NCBI GenBank assembly: GCA_022776205.1
Contig: JALFIK010000032.1
Span: 1 to 6,983 of the forward strand
Origin: Eubacterium sp.
Lineage (GTDB): Bacteria; Bacillota; Clostridia; Lachnospirales; Lachnospiraceae
DNA length: 6,983 bases
Direction of reading: 5' to 3'
Shown here: in pieces, positions 1-6,410 of the stretch
How the letters are laid out: each line of letters begins with the position of its first letter
Position numbering within the stretch: the stretch's first letter is position 1
Notes under the pieces: generated by a model
The model's database searches: none
Told to the model about the DNA's origin: nothing
What the model saw: only the letters and a program-made list of their open reading frames with translations
Made by a program: the position numbers and the translations under genes

Positions 1-592
1 CGGCACAGATTAATATATCTGCTTCAATTTTTTGTCGTAAGCGGAAAATTTCGATTCCGTCCAAAACATTATTTTCAGGGATTTGAAATTTTACTAATTC
101 TGCCTGCCCGTGGGCAAAGGAATTAACTTCCAGTGCAGATGGGAGGACCAATATTCTTGCTGCCTCCCTTGCAGCTTCCAGCTCCGGATTAATAATCATC
201 GCCAGGCCAAGTTTATCACGAAGGTAGACCGTTTCCTTACTGTAGTCCGGGGTGCGTACCCGGGCAATGGCAGAACAGTTTGCAACCTGTTTTGCAACGG
301 TACAGCATAGCAGATTCAGTTCATCAGATGGGGTAACGGCAATAATAAGATCTGTGTTTTCAATTCCGGCTTCCATCTGCACACTAAAACTGGCTCCATT
401 CCCCACAATACCCATAACATCGTAGAGACTGGAAAGTTTTTCAACTTTATTTTCATTTTTATCGATGATTGTAATATCATGTCCCTCTTTACTCAACTGT
501 TCGATTAAAGTGGCACCGACTTTCCCACAACCTACTATGATGATTTTTAATCCTTTTTTTGTATCTCTTTCGGGTTTACTAAAATGCAACAT
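1..592 (-). CDS. trkA: Trk system potassium uptake protein TrkA, N-terminal part (cut by window edge)
   Basis: My translation of the minus strand gives 197 residues before the window ends, so the 3' part is missing; full TrkA is about 450 residues with two RCK repeats. The Rossmann fold begins after residue 15 (LKIIIVGCGKVG), with the nucleotide-binding G21-x-G23-x-x-G26 and an acidic D44 at the end of the second strand. The family stretch ARVRTPDY is at 110-117, and a TrkA_C-like segment starts near residue 150. In the family, TrkA sits on the cytoplasmic face of the TrkH/KtrB channel and gates K+ uptake in response to NAD(H)/ATP; whether this one also binds c-di-AMP cannot be judged. The ATG at 592 is preferred because GGAGG lies 7 nt upstream; an in-frame ATG at 598 is only 1 nt from that site. 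This start leaves a charged 14-residue extension before the usual MKIIIVG-like beginning. The gene follows the L,D-transpeptidase by 24 nt, so the two are probably cotranscribed. No trkH is visible. Confidence 0.93.
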   Translation of the reverse strand, partial: MLHFSKPERDTKKGLKIIIVGCGKVGATLIEQLSKEGHDITIIDKNENKVEKLSSLYDVMGIVGNGASFSVQMEAGIENTDLIIAVTPSDELNLLCCTVAKQVANCSAIARVRTPDYSKETVYLRDKLGLAMIINPELEAAREAARILVLPSALEVNSFAHGQAELVKFQIPENNVLDGIEIFRLRQKIEADILICA

Positions 593-599
593 GAACATT

Positions 600-604
600 C
601 CTCC
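600..604 (-). promoter_or_regulatory. Ribosome binding site that decides the trkA start
   Basis: GGAGG on the minus strand, 7 nt before the ATG at 592. It lies inside the short gap between the L,D-transpeptidase stop and trkA. It favours the ATG at 592 over the in-frame ATG at 598, which would leave a 1-nt spacer. Confidence 0.75.
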
Positions 605-616
605 GAATTTTGTGAA

Positions 617-1978
617 TTACCAGTGAATATAGACAGGAGTGCCGGTATTTATCATTCCAAATAACTCTGCAGCCTTGCCTGAAGGCATGTTGATACATCC
701 ATGGGAGCCATTCGTACGGAAAATGTTCCCTCCAAAACTGCTTCGCCAGGATGCATCGTGAAAGCCGACACCGATTGTCGTGTTATAAGGCATCCAGTAA
801 TGTACAAAGGAATTATATTTTACCATGAGATGATCCCTCTGTTTAAATTCGATATGATAGAGTCCGACAGATGTTCCATGTCCCGTTGACAGATTTCCTG
901 TCACCACGTCACTGGACATCATGATTTTCCCATCTTCCACATACCACATTTTCTGATTCGGAAGGGATACATCGATATAGGTTCTTCCGATACTTTCTTT
1001 TTCCCGGTCAAAGCCTTCTGTTGAATATATCGGTTTCCTTTTCGTCTTCTTCCCATCCTGTAAGTTCTGCATAATCGTATCAGCCTCTTTTTTGACATCC
1101 ACTTTCCATGCAGTAAGTCCCTCCGGGATTTTACCTTTTACAGAATTAAATACGGGTGAAACGTTTTTTTTCACAAAAGACTGTATCTGTTTCTCATTCA
1201 TTATCAGAGTAAAATCATTCGTATATTCGAGGAAATCGGCAATTTTATTTCTGGAAAGTGTCTTTTTCAGACCTCCGTCTCTGTAGGTTACCGTTCCGTT
1301 AAGGCACTGATTCATCTGGTCTTTTAATGCTCTAACAGCGGTACTGGAGGCTGTATATTCCGGCTTCTTATAATATGTATCATCCTTAAGGGAGATTGAA
1401 GAATCAAGACCTGAGAAAGCATCTGTGATTCCCTGAACAAAAAGTACGGGGTCTATAATATTTCCTGTGCTTTCTTTCTCTATCATATATTCTTTTTTTT
1501 CTTTATTATACACTATTTTTGCATTTTTTGATGCAACCGGTGTTTTCGGATGCATACATTTCATCGTTTCCACAAAACTTTGCAATTTTGCCCGATCCAC
1601 TTTAATGTTAAGATTGTGATAAGTGTACTTGTTCCAGATCTGAACGGGCCATAAAAAACTATTCTGTTTTTTTAATGCTAAATTCAGATAATCAAAATCT
1701 TTACAAAAAATCCCGGCCTCTTCCCCCGATATTTTTTCGGTTCCTTCCGGTTCTTCTACGGATACCGTGAATTGTATCAGCTCTTTTTGAATACGTTTTT
1801 TTGCAATATTGCGGGAACAGATTCCGATTCCGATATCTCCCACATATGTCTGCGGGTAAAAATGGGATTGAAAAAAAAGAATTCCTGCAATATAGAGAAG
1901 AATCACAGCTGCAACTGTAAGGAGAATCCGCTTTTTTCTTAGTTGTTTTTTCTTCTTTCTCAGTGATACTCTTGACAT
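617..1978 (-). CDS. Membrane-anchored L,D-transpeptidase (YkuD domain, PG-binding-4-like linker)
   Basis: A 453-residue protein. It starts with a very basic cytoplasmic tail (SLRKKKKQLRKKR), followed by one hydrophobic segment at about 18-36, so it should be anchored with the rest outside the cell. Residues about 45-320 look like the putative peptidoglycan-binding region (PF12229 type) common in clostridial YkuD proteins. The catalytic YkuD domain spans about 332-452, with H407 in GFHDA and nucleophile C428 in SHGCINMP. Family members cut the D-Ala from a donor tetrapeptide stem and make 3-3 (mDap-mDap) cross-links, or attach proteins to peptidoglycan; they resist most penicillins. The ATG at 1978 has a modest AAGGCAGG site 8 nt upstream. 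Its own promoter is proposed at 2014-2042. The next gene is trkA, 24 nt downstream. Family assignment is secure; which cross-link or acceptor it uses is not visible. Several A-runs occur in the gene, but the frame is intact. Confidence 0.95.
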   Translation of the reverse strand: MSRVSLRKKKKQLRKKRILLTVAAVILLYIAGILFFQSHFYPQTYVGDIGIGICSRNIAKKRIQKELIQFTVSVEEPEGTEKISGEEAGIFCKDFDYLNLALKKQNSFLWPVQIWNKYTYHNLNIKVDRAKLQSFVETMKCMHPKTPVASKNAKIVYNKEKKEYMIEKESTGNIIDPVLFVQGITDAFSGLDSSISLKDDTYYKKPEYTASSTAVRALKDQMNQCLNGTVTYRDGGLKKTLSRNKIADFLEYTNDFTLIMNEKQIQSFVKKNVSPVFNSVKGKIPEGLTAWKVDVKKEADTIMQNLQDGKKTKRKPIYSTEGFDREKESIGRTYIDVSLPNQKMWYVEDGKIMMSSDVVTGNLSTGHGTSVGLYHIEFKQRDHLMVKYNSFVHYWMPYNTTIGVGFHDASWRSSFGGNIFRTNGSHGCINMPSGKAAELFGMINTGTPVYIHW

Positions 1979-2013
1979 TCTTTTAACCTGCCTTATGTAA
2001 ATTGCTTTCTTCT

Positions 2014-2042
2014 ATTTTGACACGTTTCATAAAAATTGCCAA
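2014..2042 (-). promoter_or_regulatory. Candidate sigma-A promoter for the L,D-transpeptidase/trkA pair
   Basis: On the minus strand, TTGGCA (2042-2037) is followed after exactly 17 nt by CAAAAT (2019-2014). A TG one base upstream of the -10 box adds an extended -10 feature. It lies 35 nt before the L,D-transpeptidase ATG, giving a short leader of about 28 nt. The match was made by eye; the -35 box is 5 of 6 and the -10 box 4 of 6. Confidence 0.5.
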
Positions 2043-2075
2043 TAGTTTTTTTCTATATTTTAATGTTTTTTCATT

Positions 2076-2100
2076 GTTAAACAGATTCTGATAGTTTAAC
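2076..2100 (-). repeat. Inverted repeat over the MATE stop codon
   Basis: Half-sites GTTAAAC and GTTTAAC (2094-2100 and 2076-2082) form a perfect 7-bp stem with an 11-nt loop; the stop codon of the MATE gene (2096-2098) lies in the stem. On the minus strand the stem is followed by AATGAAAAAAC, with no U-tract, so it is not a standard intrinsic terminator. It could stabilise the 3' end of the mRNA or be chance in A/T-rich DNA. I see no canonical terminator between the MATE gene and the L,D-transpeptidase, so some read-through is possible. Confidence 0.35.
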
Positions 2101-3460
2101 TATCCATTAATTTCAGTGATTTTCTAAATTGGAAAATAAATAAAATTATTGTAAATGTAACAGCCAGAAAATCAGCAATTGGTTCTGCAAGATATACGGC
2201 CATCGTCTGGTTACTCTTCCAGATCATCGGCATGATGTAAATCAGGGGAATCAGCAAAACAAATTTCCGCATTACTGCTACCATAATAGATGATTTAGCA
2301 TTTCCAAGGGAGGTAAATGTCATCTGACAGGCTATCTGGATTCCCATCATGAAAACACATGCAAGATAAATCCGCAGAGCAGTTTTGGTAAAAATCAGGA
2401 GGCTGGCATCTGTGGTAAACATTCCCGCAAAAATCTGCGGGACAGCCATGATGGCAATCCACATCAGTGTAGCGTATATGAAACAAACTTTAAGAAGAAG
2501 CCAGAATGTATTTTTTACCCGCTCTTTATTTTTGGCTCCATAGTTATAGCTGATAATTGGCTGGGCACCCTGGCCAAGACCCTGAATCGGCAGCATGGCA
2601 AACTGCATCACACTGGTAAGAATCGTCATGGCACCTACCGCAATATCCCCACCATATTTAAGCAGGGAAGAATTAAAACAGACAGAAATAATACTTTCAC
2701 TTGCCTGCATAATGAACATTGCCAGTCCCAGGGCAAGACAGGGCAGAATCACCTTTCGACGGAGTCGAAGATTTTTTCTTCGAATTTTCCAAAATGTATT
2801 TTCCCCCAGTAAAAAGTGAAGAACCCAGATACATGATAATGCCTGGGAAATCACCGTGGCAAAGGCAGCACCGCGTACCCCCAGTTGAAGACCGAAAATA
2901 AATACCGGATCCAGAATGATGTTTGATATGGAACCAATGAGAACAGAGATCATTCCGGTTTTTGCAAAGCCCTGTGCTGTAATAAAAGCGTTCATCCCAA
3001 GGGTCATCTGAACAAAGATTGTACCAAAGGCATAAATGTTCATATAGGAAACAGCATATTCAATTGTGTTTTTACTTGCGCCAAAGGATAAAAGGAAGGA
3101 GCGGTTCCCTACGAATAAAGTAAGCGTTAATATAACAGAGATAAGTACCTGCATGGTGAAACAGTTCCCAAGAGTTTCTTCCGCTGATTTTATATCTCCC
3201 TTCCCCATAAAAATCGAAGCCCGCGGAGCACCTCCGTTTCCCACAAGTGCGGCAAAAGCAGACACAATGAGAATCAGTGGCATACATACTCCAAGGCCGG
3301 TAAGGGCAAGAGCCCCTTCTCCCGGAATATGTCCTATGTAAATTCTGTCCACCACATTGTAAAGCATATTGATCAGCTGGGCAGCCACTGTGGGAAGGGC
3401 GAGCTTTGCCAGTAGTTTTCCTAATGGCTCTTTTGCCAGAAAATCCTTTTCTTCCTTCAT
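2096..3460 (-). CDS. MATE family efflux transporter
   Basis: A 454-residue integral membrane protein, the usual MATE length, with about 12 hydrophobic segments arranged as two MatE repeats. Family marks in the first half are LALPTVAAQLINMLYNVVDR at about 20-39 with the following YIGHIPG, the GNGGAPRASIFMGKGD stretch at 74-89, and NIILDPVFIFG at 180-190. The second repeat carries GLGQGAQPIISYNYGAKN at 294-311, and near the end RKFVLLIPLIYIMP (398-411). MATE proteins export cationic drugs, dyes or metabolites by Na+ or H+ antiport across the cytoplasmic membrane; the substrate cannot be told from sequence. The start at 3460 is supported by AGGAGG 5 nt upstream. It appears monocistronic or loosely linked to the downstream cell-wall gene. 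A palindrome over its promoter suggests control by a small-molecule-responsive repressor, although no regulator gene is visible here. Confidence 0.95.
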   Translation of the reverse strand: MKEEKDFLAKEPLGKLLAKLALPTVAAQLINMLYNVVDRIYIGHIPGEGALALTGLGVCMPLILIVSAFAALVGNGGAPRASIFMGKGDIKSAEETLGNCFTMQVLISVILTLTLFVGNRSFLLSFGASKNTIEYAVSYMNIYAFGTIFVQMTLGMNAFITAQGFAKTGMISVLIGSISNIILDPVFIFGLQLGVRGAAFATVISQALSCIWVLHFLLGENTFWKIRRKNLRLRRKVILPCLALGLAMFIMQASESIISVCFNSSLLKYGGDIAVGAMTILTSVMQFAMLPIQGLGQGAQPIISYNYGAKNKERVKNTFWLLLKVCFIYATLMWIAIMAVPQIFAGMFTTDASLLIFTKTALRIYLACVFMMGIQIACQMTFTSLGNAKSSIMVAVMRKFVLLIPLIYIMPMIWKSNQTMAVYLAEPIADFLAVTFTIILFIFQFRKSLKLMDS

Positions 3461-3505
3461 CTTATCCTCCTTTTTTGTTATGATAGTACATGAATTTAAT
3501 TCAAC

Positions 3506-3529
3506 AAATAGTTTATTAACAAACTATTT
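3506..3529. promoter_or_regulatory. Perfect palindrome, candidate MarR-type operator of the MATE gene
   Basis: Half-sites AAATAGTTT (3506-3514) and AAACTATTT (3521-3529) are perfect inverted repeats separated by 6 nt. The TAGTTT...AAACTA core resembles operators of MarR-family repressors, which often control MATE pumps. It lies 46 nt before the MATE ATG and covers the proposed -10 box and part of the spacer, so a bound dimer would block RNA polymerase. The assignment to MarR is inference; a TetR-like or other dimer is possible. With only A/T-rich arms and no adjoining U-tract, it does not look like a terminator. Confidence 0.5.
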
Positions 3530-3538
3530 TATGTGCAA
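3510..3538 (-). promoter_or_regulatory. Candidate promoter of the MATE gene
   Basis: On the minus strand TTGCAC (3538-3533) is followed after 17 nt by TAAACT (3515-3510). The predicted -10 box lies inside the palindrome at 3506-3529. The -35 box matches consensus in 4 of 6 positions (TTG plus A), and the -10 box in 4 of 6, so it is a moderate promoter by eye. Confidence 0.4.
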
Positions 3539-3598
3539 CATCGATAAATATATCACATTTCCTGATGGGACGCAAATGAGATTTTTACAAAGCCATAT

Positions 3599-3631
3599 GA
3601 AAACAAGCCGAAAATAAAGATTATTTTCGGC
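3599..3631 (-). terminator. Intrinsic terminator after the ferritin-like gene
   Basis: An 11-bp perfect stem (GCCGAAAATAA paired across 3621-3631 and 3607-3617) with a 3-nt loop is followed on the minus strand by TTGTTTTC. It begins 9 nt after the stop of the gene ending at 3641. This marks the end of the zinc-uptake side of the window and separates it from the MATE promoter about 60 nt further on. Confidence 0.85.
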
Positions 3632-3640
3632 CTGACATTT

Positions 3641-4075
3641 TTAAAGGTATGAAGACAGGTCATTGCGGAGCTGGTCTTCTATCGTCATCAGTTTTTGTGC
3701 AATTTTCTTTGAAATTTCATCTGCCATTGCATATTCATTTAAATCTTTTTGTAAAGATTTTATTCCCATATTACAACCATCTGTAATGAGATTTGCAATT
3801 GTTGCGTCACTGTTATCCAGTCCCATTTTTACATTTGTCTTTATCCAGGACATACTTTTAATAAAAGGGTCCGGTTCCTTTTGCGTTTCATCATGAAAAT
3901 CCAGCAGTGAATGAATTTCATTTCCAAGTTTTTCATGATGATCTCTGCTTTTTGTAAGAAGCTTATAAAGTTTCGGATCCTTTACTTTATCTAAAAGGTC
4001 ATTTAATGATGAGGTGGCCATTTTAACACCGGCATCACACTCTTTAAGAAGCATTGCTGTATCCTTATTCTCCAT
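3641..4075 (-). CDS. Small helical protein, probably ferritin-like (DUF2383/PA2169 type)
   Basis: A 144-residue soluble protein with no signal peptide or membrane segment. Its sequence suggests four amphipathic helices at roughly 4-30, 34-61, 70-104 and 105-141, with a loop rich in D, E and P around 62-71. The stretch SRDHHEKLGNEIH (43-55) and the acidic positions E114, D119, E120, E133 and D134 resemble the ferritin-like DUF2383 group, in which such residues could sit in the bundle core; metal binding is not shown. The ATG at 4075 has AGGAGAG 7 nt upstream. It lies 67 nt downstream of the aldolase with no terminator between them, and is followed at once by a strong terminator, so it may be the last gene of the zinc operon or a separate unit. 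The function is unknown; the family call rests on remembered pattern similarity and needs a profile search. Confidence 0.6.
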   Translation of the reverse strand: MENKDTAMLLKECDAGVKMATSSLNDLLDKVKDPKLYKLLTKSRDHHEKLGNEIHSLLDFHDETQKEPDPFIKSMSWIKTNVKMGLDNSDATIANLITDGCNMGIKSLQKDLNEYAMADEISKKIAQKLMTIEDQLRNDLSSYL

Positions 4076-4142
4076 TTATAATCTCTCCTTTTTTATAAAA
4101 GAAACTCTGTTATGGGAATAGCATACCAAGATTTTTCTTTTC

Positions 4143-4811
4143 TTATTCAATTTCAGTTTTTTTCTTTTTTTGGCCGTAAGAATTATTAAAAATATCTACC
4201 ATTTTAAACATTTCTTTGTCATCTAAAAGAACCGGTGATCCGATTGCTCTGGCTTTTACATAAACCTTTGCACACTCCTCAATCTGTTCGGCAATATTAA
4301 AAGCATTTAATATATCACATCCTCCGGCAACCAGACCGTGATTGGCCATCAGTGCAGCATTACGTCCTTCCATCGCCCGGTAGGTGACTTGTGCAAGTTC
4401 TTTTGTTCCAAAAGAAACATACTCTGCGCAGCGAACATTCGGCCCGCCGGCATAAGCTACCAGATAACTGGATGCTGGAAGTTCCTCCCGCAGTACGGCA
4501 AGTACGGTGCTGTAGACAGAATGAGTATGCACGACTGCATTGATGTCTTTTCTTTTTTTGTAGAAAATACGATGAAGCTCATGTTCACTGGAAGGTTTTC
4601 TTTTACCATCCACAATTTGCCCTGAAAGATCCATAATGACGACATCTTCCGCTTCCGTTTCAAAATAATCAATTCCGCTGGGACTGATGGCAAACAGCTC
4701 TTTGTCCCGGTTAAAAATACTGATGTTTCCCCCGGTACCTTTCGTGAGACCGTGAGTGATCAGCATCTTACAATATTTCACAACGTCCTCTCGTTCTTTT
4801 TGTAACAGCAT
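4143..4811 (-). CDS. fucA: Class II aldolase, L-fuculose-1-phosphate aldolase type
   Basis: A 222-residue cytoplasmic enzyme close to E. coli FucA (215 residues), with matching segments throughout: GLTKGTGGNISI (21-32), ISPSGIDY (42-49), KPSSEHELH (72-80), AVVHTHS (92-98), AYAGG (119-123) and SFGTKEL (133-139). The zinc ligands H95, H97 and H158 and catalytic E76 sit at a constant offset of three from E. coli H92, H94, H155 and E73. The catalytic tyrosines Y113 and Y209 of E. coli correspond to Y116 and Y212. The family cleaves L-fuculose-1-phosphate to dihydroxyacetone phosphate and L-lactaldehyde; related enzymes use rhamnulose-, ribulose- or methylthioribulose-phosphates, so the exact substrate is not certain. 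The start at 4811 has GGGGAGG 5 nt upstream. The tail after Y212 is lysine-rich and encoded by two A7 runs. No fucose kinase, isomerase or transporter is present; the gene instead follows the zinc permease by 26 nt. Confidence 0.87.
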   Translation of the reverse strand: MLLQKEREDVVKYCKMLITHGLTKGTGGNISIFNRDKELFAISPSGIDYFETEAEDVVIMDLSGQIVDGKRKPSSEHELHRIFYKKRKDINAVVHTHSVYSTVLAVLREELPASSYLVAYAGGPNVRCAEYVSFGTKELAQVTYRAMEGRNAALMANHGLVAGGCDILNAFNIAEQIEECAKVYVKARAIGSPVLLDDKEMFKMVDIFNNSYGQKKKKTEIE

Positions 4812-4837
4812 TTTTTCCTCCCCTTAAATATGATACG

Positions 4838-5683
4838 TTATCGTCCCAGAATTTTTCCAATGATACAATTGATAAAGAAAATAAGAAGATCGATTGCCAC
4901 GATCGTTGCCCCTACCGGTGTGGAACATAAAATTGAAATGACCAGGCCGAGAAATGCACCGATCACGGATAAACATGCGGCATAAATAATCACACCTTTA
5001 AAACATTGGACAACCCGCATGGCTGAAAGTGCCGGAAAAATGATCAGGGCAGAAATCAGTAACGAACCGACCAGGCTCATGGATAACACAATGATTACCG
5101 CCGTGATCACTGCGATCATCAGGTTATAAGTATCTGCATTTTTTCCAATGGCCTTCGTGAAATTTTCGTCAAAGGTAACGGCAAAAATCCGGTTATAAAA
5201 CAGGATGAAAAAGGCGACAACAAGGACAGACATGATAATACACGAAACAACTTCTCCTTTTGTCAGTGTCAGAATGGTTGTCGAGCCAAATAGAGTAGAA
5301 CAGACATCTCCGGATACATTTGCGGAAGTTGAAAAAATGTTCATTATAAGATATCCGAGAGCAAGGGCACTGACAGAGAGCATAGCAATCGCTGCATCCC
5401 CTTTTATTTTTGTATTCTGTCCTGTCCGAAGTAACAATACTGCTGCAATTATGGTAACAGGCATGATGATCAGTGTATCATTCACCATTTTGAAAACGGT
5501 AGCAACTGCCATTGCGCCAAAAGCAACATGGGAAAGGCCATCTCCGATAAAAGAAAATCGTTTTAATACAAGGGTGACTCCTAAAAGGGAAGAACAAAGG
5601 GCAATCAATATGCCAACGATTAATGCATATCGGACAAAGGGATAGGAAAGATAAAAAGAAAATTCCCGTATCAGATGCTCCAT
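4838..5683 (-). CDS. znuB: Zinc ABC transporter permease (ZnuB/ABC-3 family)
   Basis: A 281-residue polytopic membrane protein of normal length for the ABC-3 metal permease family, with about eight hydrophobic segments. Typical stretches are KRFSFIGDGLSHVAFGAMAV at 41-60, FDENFTKAIG at 171-180 (the cytoplasmic loop expected to contact the ATPase), SMSLVGSLLISALIIFPALS at 201-220, and STPVGATIVAIDLLIF at 254-269. It should form the membrane dimer through which Zn2+ released by ZnuA crosses into the cytoplasm. The ATG at 5683 overlaps the znuC stop by one base (TAATG) and has a full AGGAGGTGAT ribosome binding site inside the znuC end, so translation is probably coupled. Manganese or iron permeases share this fold; zinc is assigned from the His-rich binding protein upstream. 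Confidence 0.93.
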   Translation of the reverse strand: MEHLIREFSFYLSYPFVRYALIVGILIALCSSLLGVTLVLKRFSFIGDGLSHVAFGAMAVATVFKMVNDTLIIMPVTIIAAVLLLRTGQNTKIKGDAAIAMLSVSALALGYLIMNIFSTSANVSGDVCSTLFGSTTILTLTKGEVVSCIIMSVLVVAFFILFYNRIFAVTFDENFTKAIGKNADTYNLMIAVITAVIIVLSMSLVGSLLISALIIFPALSAMRVVQCFKGVIIYAACLSVIGAFLGLVISILCSTPVGATIVAIDLLIFFINCIIGKILGR

Positions 5684-6387
5684 TATAAATCACCTCCTGC
5701 ATTTTTAAACAGTTTCCATTCATCGCTCTGAACATATTCTTCCTTTGTTCCGAAAAAGGAAGCTTCCCTTTCCATATGAAGGATATGTGTTGCGAAAGAG
5801 ATTGCCTGGACGTCATGAGATACCATGATGACAGCAATTCCTTCTTCACATAAATTTTTTGTAATCTGGTAAAATTCTGCTGTTACTTTGGGATCAAGGC
5901 CGGTAACCGGTTCATCTAATAGAATTACTTTACTTGCAGCACAGAGTGCTCTTGCAAGAAGAGTTCTTTGCTGCTGGCCTCCGGAAAGGTTTCGATAACA
6001 ACTTTTCCGAATATCCCAGATTTCCAGCCGTTCCATTTTTTCACGGGCAAGTTTCTTTTCTGTTTTTCCATAAAAAGGTCTCCGCCCACATTTTGCAAGG
6101 GTACCGGAAAGAACAATTTCCTCAACCGTTGCCGGAAAATCTTTCTGCACCACTGTTTGCTGAGGAAGATATCCCACCTCATAGGGTTTCAGTCCATCTC
6201 CTGTGATTACTTCACCGCTGATGGCATTTTGTAAATGAAGAAGAGTTTTAATCAATGTACTTTTTCCCGTTCCGTTCTCTCCTACAATACACAGATAATC
6301 TCCTTTGTCCACTTGAAAGTTTAAATCAGAAACGATTGCTCGTCCCTCGTACCCTAATGTAAGATGCTTACAGGTAATATAAGCCAT
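5683..6387 (-). CDS. znuC: Zinc ABC transporter ATP-binding protein
   Basis: A 234-residue ABC ATPase with all motifs intact: Walker A GENGTGKS (36-43), Q-loop at Q76/Q77 in GYLPQQ, signature LSGGQQQR (134-141), Walker B VILLDEP (154-160) with catalytic E159, D-loop GLD (163-165) and switch H191 in MVSHD. It should work as a homodimer on the cytoplasmic side of ZnuB, powering metal import. Its pattern (TLGYEGRAIVSDLNFQV near the N terminus, PATVEEIVLSG at 85-95) is that of ABC-3 metal importers. The start at 6387 has AAGGTGG 6 nt upstream and follows the znuA stop by 23 nt. Its last codons overlap the znuB start and carry the znuB ribosome binding site. Confidence 0.94.
   Translation of the reverse strand: MAYITCKHLTLGYEGRAIVSDLNFQVDKGDYLCIVGENGTGKSTLIKTLLHLQNAISGEVITGDGLKPYEVGYLPQQTVVQKDFPATVEEIVLSGTLAKCGRRPFYGKTEKKLAREKMERLEIWDIRKSCYRNLSGGQQQRTLLARALCAASKVILLDEPVTGLDPKVTAEFYQITKNLCEEGIAVIMVSHDVQAISFATHILHMEREASFFGTKEEYVQSDEWKLFKNAGGDL
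5689..5698 (-). promoter_or_regulatory. Strong ribosome binding site for znuB inside the znuC end
   Basis: AGGAGGTGAT is a near-complete match to the 3' end of bacterial 16S rRNA (anti-Shine-Dalgarno). It encodes the final Gly-Gly-Asp of ZnuC and lies 5 nt before the znuB ATG when counted from its last base (9 nt from AGGAGG). Together with the TAATG overlap it supports coupled, efficient translation of the permease. Confidence 0.8.
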
Positions 6388-6410
6388 TATATTCCACCTT
6401 TCCAGTTTTC

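Noticed and set aside
110..310. Plus-strand open frame of 66 codons opposite trkA
   Set aside because: It is antisense to a clear TrkA reading frame and its translation resembles no protein; other short plus-strand frames in the window were rejected for the same reason.
1490..1510. Possible frameshift at an A8 run in the L,D-transpeptidase
   Set aside because: The frame continues intact through the run to a normal catalytic domain and stop; the run simply encodes Lys/Glu residues.
2076..2100. Terminator after the MATE gene
   Set aside because: The stem is A/T-rich and is not followed by a U-tract on the minus strand, so I list it only as an inverted repeat.
3369..3617. Plus-strand open frame spanning the MATE 5' end and its upstream region
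   Set aside because: It overlaps the MATE start, operator and terminator on the opposite strand; its sequence is low-complexity antisense and has no family resemblance.
4076..4142. Promoter or terminator between the aldolase and the ferritin-like gene
   Set aside because: I could find no clear hairpin plus U-tract, and only weak promoter-like boxes (a TTGGTA without a well-spaced -10, and a weak extended -10), so neither is claimed.
5205..5645. 146-codon plus-strand open frame antisense to znuB
   Set aside because: It lies wholly inside the well-supported permease gene, has no recognisable family, an Arg/Thr/Ala-rich composition typical of an antisense shadow frame, and no convincing ribosome binding site.
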